A DNA stretch of 10,447 bases from Deltaproteobacteria bacterium (GTDB lineage: Bacteria; Desulfobacterota_B; Binatia; UBA9968). The translations under genes and the position numbers were made by a program. Shown here in pieces: positions 5,873 to 10,447 of the stretch (position 1 is its first letter; the number at the start of each line of letters is the position of its first letter). The DNA is taken from contig JACPSF010000166.1 of NCBI GenBank assembly GCA_016193385.1, positions 1 through 10,447 on the forward strand, written 5' to 3'. The notes below the pieces were generated by a model. It made no database searches, had not been told where the DNA came from, and saw only the letters and a list, made by a program, of their open reading frames with translations.

Positions 5873-7063
5873 TCAAACCTCTTTTCCCAGAATCGCTGCG
5901 GCGGTGCAGCCGAAGTTCTTGCCGTAAGCGACCGCCCCCAGACCGGTCACCAGTCCGATCTTGGCGTCGGGGACCTGCCGTGCCCCGCCTTCGCCGCGTA
6001 ACTGCCGTACCGCCTCGATAACGTGGACCATCTCTCCCGTGGTGGAGGGCTGGCCGCAGTTGATAATTCCACCTCCGGTTTGGATGGGGAGATCTCCTTT
6101 GAACGTGAAGTCGGTGGCTTCAAAGAACGTCCGATCTCCTTTCTCACAGAAGCCCAGATCTTCGATCTGGAGCATGATCACGACAACGTAATCGTCATAA
6201 AGGCCCAAAAAGTCGATCTCGCCGTGACTCACGCCGGCCATCTCAAAGGCCCTTTTTCCGGACTCGGTGATTCCCGTCACCAGCGGATTGGAGTGAGAGC
6301 TGGGACCGAAGCTCGGGTTGTGACGCTCGCCCCACCCCAGGAGATAAACCGGCGGCTTTCGGAGGCTCCTCGCGCGCCCGGGGGAGGCCATAATGTATGC
6401 CCTGCCGCCGTTGGCCGGCATCACGCAGTCGTAGAGGCGTATGGGGTCGGAGATAAAACGTGAGCTTTTATATTCTTCGAGGGTCAGCGGTTTCCTTAAA
6501 TAGGCGTTTGGGTTCAGGGTCGCGTGGTAGCGTGCGGTGACGGCGATCTTGCCGGTATGGTCCGAAGTCATCCCGTATTCGTGGATGTAGCGGCTCATGA
6601 CCAGCGAGATTTTGCTGTTCGGTCCCATCATCCCGAAGGGCATCTCGAAGTTTCGCGTGTCCCCGGGCTCCGTTCTGGACCACCGTTCCGCAAAGGGAGC
6701 GGCGGCAGCCACGCATAGCACGAGATCCACGAGCCCGGAGTTCACCATGGCGGCGGCCTGGCCCAGAAGCGAGACGGCGCTCGAACCCCCATTTCCTCCT
6801 CCCAGGAGCACGCTGGGTGAGATCCCAAGAATTTCCGCCGCCTCCACGGGCCAGAAGGACTGGATGTAGTCGGTCGTGTAGATAACGGCAAGCCCCTGTC
6901 CGTCGAAATCTTTTTTCGTCAGGCCGGCATCTTCCAGGGCGAGGCGGACGGCCCACGCGAGATATTCGCCCGTAGACCGGCGCGGCTCGCCGGGCTTTCG
7001 CCCAAGCCTGTCCATCGGCGTCTCGCCAATCCCAACAACAGCGGCTTTTCCTCTAAGACTCAT
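5873..7063 (-). CDS. thiolase-superfamily protein (SCP2/lipid-transfer type), probable CoA-ester aldolase
   Basis: A 396-residue protein with thiolase-fold landmarks: AAVVGIGETPMDRLGRKPG at the start, GGGNGGSSAVSLLGQAA (88-103), YDCVMPANGGRAYIMAS (211-227), IDFLGLYDDY (283-292), GGIINCGQPSTTGEMVHVIE (331-350) and GLGAVAYGKNFGCTAAAIL near the C-terminus. The nucleophilic Cys expected in the GGSS block is missing, and the GHP histidine block reads GQP, so classical thiolase chemistry is unlikely. Ltp2-type homologues also lack the thiolase Cys and, together with a DUF35 partner, perform retro-aldol cleavage of side-chain CoA esters. The adjacent DUF35 gene argues for the same kind of complex here. 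The start ATG overlaps the preceding stop as ATGA. The substrate is unknown, and it could instead be a non-catalytic subunit. Confidence 0.85.
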   Translation of the reverse strand: MSLRGKAAVVGIGETPMDRLGRKPGEPRRSTGEYLAWAVRLALEDAGLTKKDFDGQGLAVIYTTDYIQSFWPVEAAEILGISPSVLLGGGNGGSSAVSLLGQAAAMVNSGLVDLVLCVAAAAPFAERWSRTEPGDTRNFEMPFGMMGPNSKISLVMSRYIHEYGMTSDHTGKIAVTARYHATLNPNAYLRKPLTLEEYKSSRFISDPIRLYDCVMPANGGRAYIMASPGRARSLRKPPVYLLGWGERHNPSFGPSSHSNPLVTGITESGKRAFEMAGVSHGEIDFLGLYDDYVVVIMLQIEDLGFCEKGDRTFFEATDFTFKGDLPIQTGGGIINCGQPSTTGEMVHVIEAVRQLRGEGGARQVPDAKIGLVTGLGAVAYGKNFGCTAAAILGKEV

Positions 7064-8043
7064 CTTTTTCCTTTCTCGATCTCCTCAAGCAAGGAAGCAT
7101 CGACAAAATCTTTCGGCTGGGCCTGTTTCGCCTTGGGATCTTTCTCTCCCATAAAGTCGAGCGTCGCCTGAATCCCCTCGAAAGTTGGATAGGGAGGCGT
7201 CTTGAACAAAGGAGCGCCCGCATTGTAGGTGTACTCCAGAACCTCCGGATCGGTGGTCTTGAAATTTTTGGCGATGACCTTCAGAGCAAAATTTTTATCC
7301 GCTTTAATCCGCTCAATCGCGTAAACGTAGGCCTTCATGACTTTCAATGAAGTGGCGCGATTGTTTCCCAGATATCTTCGAGTCGTCGTCAAGGTGGTGT
7401 GCTGAAACGAAATGCCGAGTCGAGGCAGATAGGCAAGTTCCTTAAAGCCCGCTTTGATCGCCATGATGTTGGTCGGCGGAGAGACCACACCGCCGTGGAT
7501 AGCCCCGGACTTGAGCGCCGCCAGAATTTCCGGGACCCCACGGATTTGCAGAATGCTCGCGTCCGTCTCGGGCTTAAGCCCCCAATGCTTGAGCGCCAGA
7601 CGCAGGGCGAGATCCGTCGCCGATCCGAAAGTGGTGATCCCCAATGTTTTCCCGCGCAGCTCTTCCGGCTTCTCGATGCTCGTAACGGTGATGACCGAGA
7701 AGAGCGGCTGGTTGATCAAGCCGGCAACGATAACCGTATCGCCACCGGTCAGGCGCGCGGCTAGAATAGGTTGGCTGTAAACCTGGGCGAAGTGGACGTC
7801 TCCTCCGACGAGAGCGGAGACGGTCTGCGGCCCGCCGCGGATATAGATCAGTTCCGGACTCAGCCCCTCGCGGGCGAAATAGCCCGCCTCAAGGGCTACT
7901 AACCCCGGGATATGAGCCACGCTTGCCGCTCCGATCGCAACCCGGACCGGCTGGGCGAAGGCTACTAGTGTTCCCCCGAAAAGCGCGGCAGAAACGACGA
8001 CCAGACAGAGCAAAAGTTCAAGGCTCTTGTTCCGATTGCTCAT
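7060..8043 (-). CDS. NMT1/TauA-like ABC transporter substrate-binding protein
   Basis: A 327-residue protein. Residues 1-30 form a signal peptide: basic start (MSNRNK), hydrophobic core 9-28, and AFA before a likely cleavage after Ala30. The mature chain follows the NMT1/SsuA/TauA pattern: VRVAIGAASVAHIPGLVALE (33-52), AGYFAREGL, the PEELRGKTLGITTFGS block (126-141), and LAALKSGAIHGGVVSPPTN (174-192). It should bind a small organic ligand, possibly an aromatic, sulfonate or carboxylate compound, in the periplasm. No permease or ATPase gene is in the window, so they may lie upstream or be shared. ATG at 8043 has AAGGAG seven bases upstream. The stop overlaps the thiolase start, tying uptake to catabolism. 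Confidence 0.9.
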   Translation of the reverse strand: MSNRNKSLELLLCLVVVSAALFGGTLVAFAQPVRVAIGAASVAHIPGLVALEAGYFAREGLSPELIYIRGGPQTVSALVGGDVHFAQVYSQPILAARLTGGDTVIVAGLINQPLFSVITVTSIEKPEELRGKTLGITTFGSATDLALRLALKHWGLKPETDASILQIRGVPEILAALKSGAIHGGVVSPPTNIMAIKAGFKELAYLPRLGISFQHTTLTTTRRYLGNNRATSLKVMKAYVYAIERIKADKNFALKVIAKNFKTTDPEVLEYTYNAGAPLFKTPPYPTFEGIQATLDFMGEKDPKAKQAQPKDFVDASLLEEIEKGKR

Positions 8044-8092
8044 GTTCCAGCTCCTTTCATTTGCCGAGCACGCTCACGGGCAACGAAGCACG

Positions 8093-9175
8093 CTATGGAT
8101 GCACATCCTGCGTGAACCATTCGGTCGGAAGATTGCGCCCCACGCCGCGTCGCACTGCCTCGTCATAAACTTTCTTGGCGACAGCGGCGAACTGCAAGCC
8201 CTGGCCGACGTTGTTAACAAAAGCCGTCGCTTCGTGCTCGGTCGCTCGTCCTTTCGCCTCGCCGGTGAGCAAATGGGGCAACTCCTGAAATTGCTCCCAC
8301 AATGGACCGTCCCAGTTGGACCACCAGCCGGGTTTTGTCTCGGGCGTTTCCACCGAGGGGAGGCGATGGAGTTGCGGGCGCGTGGTCGCCGGGTTTTTGG
8401 AGAAGAGGAAAGCGCGGTCGACTGCTTCGAGAAAGCGCTGGTCCATCTCCTGCACCTTGACCGCGCTGTAGTGGACGCCGGGACGCAACCACTCAAGCCT
8501 GTGCACCGGCTCCATGGAGTTGGTCGCCGTGGCGACGATGTCCGACCCTTCGACCGCCTGCTCGGGAGAGTCGACCGGCACGAGCCGAGCTTTTACCCGA
8601 TGCTGCAACTCTTTGCAGAAGCGCTCCCGATTGCCTCGGTTCGGGCTGAAGACCTTGACCTCCTCGATCGGGCGAACGGCGCAGTGTGCCATCAGTTGCC
8701 CGCCCGCTTGCCAGCCCGTTCCGAGAAGGGCCATGGCGCGCGCCCCCTCGCGGGCGAGATAGCGGGCCGCCAGGCCGTTGGTCGCCCCGACGCGCATGCG
8801 CGAGATATAGCCGTCCGGGGAGATCATCAACGGCGCTCCGGTCTCCGTGCTGTAGAGGATCAACATTCCGTTCCACCGCCCGTCGGCGCCGGGAAGCCGG
8901 TCACGGCGCACGTTGCCCATGACCTCGGGCCAGATAAGAACGTCGCTGTTGATCCGAAGCGCCGCCACACCTGCTTCGGGCCACAGGCCGCACATCATCT
9001 TCAGCCCATAAGTCCCGCGCATCTCCCCGCTGGAGGTCGGAGCGAGAGTGTCGACGCGGGGGCTGCTGATGGCTTCGGCTTTCGCAACCGCAGCTTGGGA
9101 TCGCTCTACGGCGTCGATCGCCATCTCCACCGTAAGGATCGCATCGATTTCTTCGTTGCTCAGAATCAGCGTCAC
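8093..9175 (-). CDS. ornithine cyclodeaminase/mu-crystallin family protein
   Basis: A 360-residue protein with GTG start at 9175; a GGGGGG run ten bases upstream can act as Shine-Dalgarno. The fold is clear: an N-terminal substrate-binding part with Lys59 in YGLKMM, SRMRVGATNGLAARYLA (125-141), and a Rossmann domain with GTGWQAGGQ (152-160) for NAD(P). The C-terminal block NNVGQGLQFAAVAKKVYDEA (321-340) has Phe where ornithine cyclodeaminase has the catalytic Asp of its QD pair. The chain ends LPTEWFTQDVHP, an ending I associate with a distinct, longer subfamily. Family members include ornithine and lysine cyclodeaminases, ketimine reductases, alanine dehydrogenases and dehydrogenases in opine-like metabolism. 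With the Asp replaced, a dehydrogenase or reductase role is more likely than true ornithine cyclodeamination. Confidence 0.85.
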   Translation of the reverse strand: MTLILSNEEIDAILTVEMAIDAVERSQAAVAKAEAISSPRVDTLAPTSSGEMRGTYGLKMMCGLWPEAGVAALRINSDVLIWPEVMGNVRRDRLPGADGRWNGMLILYSTETGAPLMISPDGYISRMRVGATNGLAARYLAREGARAMALLGTGWQAGGQLMAHCAVRPIEEVKVFSPNRGNRERFCKELQHRVKARLVPVDSPEQAVEGSDIVATATNSMEPVHRLEWLRPGVHYSAVKVQEMDQRFLEAVDRAFLFSKNPATTRPQLHRLPSVETPETKPGWWSNWDGPLWEQFQELPHLLTGEAKGRATEHEATAFVNNVGQGLQFAAVAKKVYDEAVRRGVGRNLPTEWFTQDVHP

Positions 9176-9217
9176 GTGCTTGCAACCCCCCTTAAATCCC
9201 GCTTCCGCCGTGGAGCG

Positions 9218-10447
9218 TTACGCAATTTCTATATCCCAAAGATCCTCTTCGCCGCCCAATTCCGGACAGTAAAGGTCGACCTGGAGCAGGGTCGCGCAGC
9301 CCGGACAGTAGTATTCGTGGAAGCAACCGATGAACGGCTCGCCCGAGGGGAGCGGCCGTCCCGCTACGTCATTGAGATCGACGATCCTGCGCAGACTGTG
9401 CTTCTTGTAGTTCTCGTCGGGCCTGGCTAAAGGCTGCTTGCATCGAGAGCAGAGAATGGCTCGGTCGGAGCCGGCTTGGGCGAGCTCCAGATACTCGTGA
9501 ACGCGCCGCACCGGAAGCCAATTTTTTTGGCCCGCGATGCTTGTGCGGCCGTTTCCACCGAGCTTAGCTTCTCTAAGCCGCCGCGCGCGGATCTCGCGGC
9601 GCAGCTTCTCGGTTTCGGTCTGATTCCCCGTGCCGATTGCGGTATCGATCGCGACCCCATAAATCGAGCGCGCCGCCGCTGGGGAAGTCACCCCGCGCCT
9701 CACGTCGCGCAGAACGGCCTCGGGTGCCCGGTCGAGCGGATCACCGTAGCCGCCTCCACCTTGAACGAAGTCCGCGATCAAAGTGAACTCAGGTAGCTGG
9801 AGCCGTCCTACATGACCGGAGGGGTGCGAGATCTTTCCCCAACCCTGCTCTTCGATCTGCTCGGATCGGCTCGGGTAATCACCGGCCCGGAGCTTCGCGA
9901 GAATATCGGATGGAGTGGAAAACGCCGCGCGGATGCCGCCGGGTCCGACCGGATAGCCGCCGAAAAGACCGTACGCGCCCTGAGGAATTCTGCCATAGAG
10001 CTTGTAGTCCACGGAAAAGTCCTGCGAGCCGTAGATCATGTAAATCCGATAGCTGCCAACCCCGCCACGGTATTTGCCGAAGCCGGAGCCGTCGCGGTTC
10101 TGGTTGCGAGCGAAATAAAGAAACGGATATTGCATTTCGGTCCGCTCCACGTCGGCGATGCCGCCCGAGGGGATGTTCATGTGGCCGCCCGTGTTGACCC
10201 CGTCACGCGCCGGCGCGGCGCCGAGCCCGCCGCCGTGAATGTCGTAGAGTCCCTGCGCCGTTCGAATGCCCTCGCGGTTGTGGCCGGCGTAGAAAAAGCC
10301 CGGCCCTCCGTCGTACCAAACGCTGTACCAGCCTGCGTTGACGTCTTCGAGGCGTCCGGCGCAGAAGAGCATCCTCGCGGTGCACGCGCCTACGGCGCCG
10401 ACGACCATCTGTCCCACCCGGGGTGAAAAGCCGCATGCCGCCGGGAA
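9218..10447 (-). CDS. hydantoinase B/acetone-carboxylase-alpha-like protein with gamma-like zinc tail (5' partial)
   Basis: The frame is open to the right edge; FPAACGFSPRV precedes the GTG at 10417, so the true start lies outside. 409 residues are visible. HyuB signatures include DGSGFGKYRGGVGSYR and GGGGYGDPLDRAPEAVLRDV (from about 230), followed by an A-ARSIYGV motif. HyuB-type proteins work with HyuA-type ATPases in hydantoin or 5-oxoproline hydrolysis, or in acetone/acetophenone carboxylation. The last 80 or so residues are unusual for HyuB: CSRC (333-336), KQPLARPDENYKKH, then FHEYYCPGCATLLQVDL (CPGC 381-384) and a WDIEI end. These resemble the acetone carboxylase gamma subunit, a small zinc protein, so this appears to be an alpha-gamma-type fusion. 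A HyuA-like gene is expected upstream. The next gene starts 42 bases downstream. Confidence 0.85.
   Translation of the reverse strand, partial: FPAACGFSPRVGQMVVGAVGACTARMLFCAGRLEDVNAGWYSVWYDGGPGFFYAGHNREGIRTAQGLYDIHGGGLGAAPARDGVNTGGHMNIPSGGIADVERTEMQYPFLYFARNQNRDGSGFGKYRGGVGSYRIYMIYGSQDFSVDYKLYGRIPQGAYGLFGGYPVGPGGIRAAFSTPSDILAKLRAGDYPSRSEQIEEQGWGKISHPSGHVGRLQLPEFTLIADFVQGGGGYGDPLDRAPEAVLRDVRRGVTSPAAARSIYGVAIDTAIGTGNQTETEKLRREIRARRLREAKLGGNGRTSIAGQKNWLPVRRVHEYLELAQAGSDRAILCSRCKQPLARPDENYKKHSLRRIVDLNDVAGRPLPSGEPFIGCFHEYYCPGCATLLQVDLYCPELGGEEDLWDIEIA

Noticed and set aside
8027..9430. 467-codon open frame on the plus strand
   Set aside because: It lies antisense to the cyclodeaminase-family gene and runs into its neighbours. 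The translation is Arg/Pro/Gly/His-rich with no family resemblance, as expected of a GC-rich shadow frame.

Overview
The window is bacterial, moderately GC-rich, and probably from an uncultured Gram-negative soil or subsurface lineage. The reasons are a predicted exported periplasmic binding protein, an M1-ChaN-PDZ protein, a RAYT-type transposase remnant, and a large catabolic gene set of a kind common in environmental proteobacterial, Desulfobacterota/Binatota-like, NC10 or Rokubacteria-like genomes. The taxon cannot be fixed from sequence alone.

Layout. (1) Bases 2-2194, plus strand: the 3' part of a multidomain protein with an M1 zinc-metallopeptidase core, a ChaN/Tiki-like GETH domain and a C-terminal PDZ domain. 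The frame is open to the left edge, so the start lies outside. (2) Bases 2195-3655: a gene-poor, decayed strip. It holds a weak terminator-like hairpin, a 17-codon ORF with a very strong Shine-Dalgarno, a 141-bp MITE-like element with 21-bp terminal inverted repeats ending in CTAG, the orphan DnaA-C-like tail of a REP-associated tyrosine transposase (RAYT) between CCTGACCCC direct repeats, and a small gene overlapping a broken nucleotidyltransferase-fold gene. (3) Bases 3656-10447, minus strand: a tightly packed six-gene catabolic operon running right to left, entering from beyond the right edge.

The operon order is: hydantoinase B/acetone-carboxylase-alpha-like protein with a gamma-subunit-like zinc tail (partial), ornithine cyclodeaminase/mu-crystallin family enzyme, NMT1/TauA-like substrate-binding protein, thiolase-fold protein, DUF35 Zn-ribbon/OB-fold protein, CocE/NonD-type alpha/beta hydrolase. 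Gaps are 42 and 49 nt, then an ATGA overlap, then 1 nt, then about 71 nt, which supports co-transcription and translational coupling.

As a unit the operon looks like uptake and breakdown of a small organic acid, ketone, amide or lactam-type substrate: capture by the binding protein, ATP-dependent carboxylation or ring opening by the HyuA/HyuB-type enzyme (HyuA partner expected upstream, outside the window), NAD(P)-dependent redox or deamination by the cyclodeaminase-family protein, C-C bond chemistry on a CoA ester by the thiolase-fold/DUF35 pair, and ester or amide hydrolysis by the CocE-like enzyme. The true substrate is unknown. Three of the enzymes lack residues that are catalytic in the textbook members of their superfamilies, so the pathway chemistry may be non-standard.
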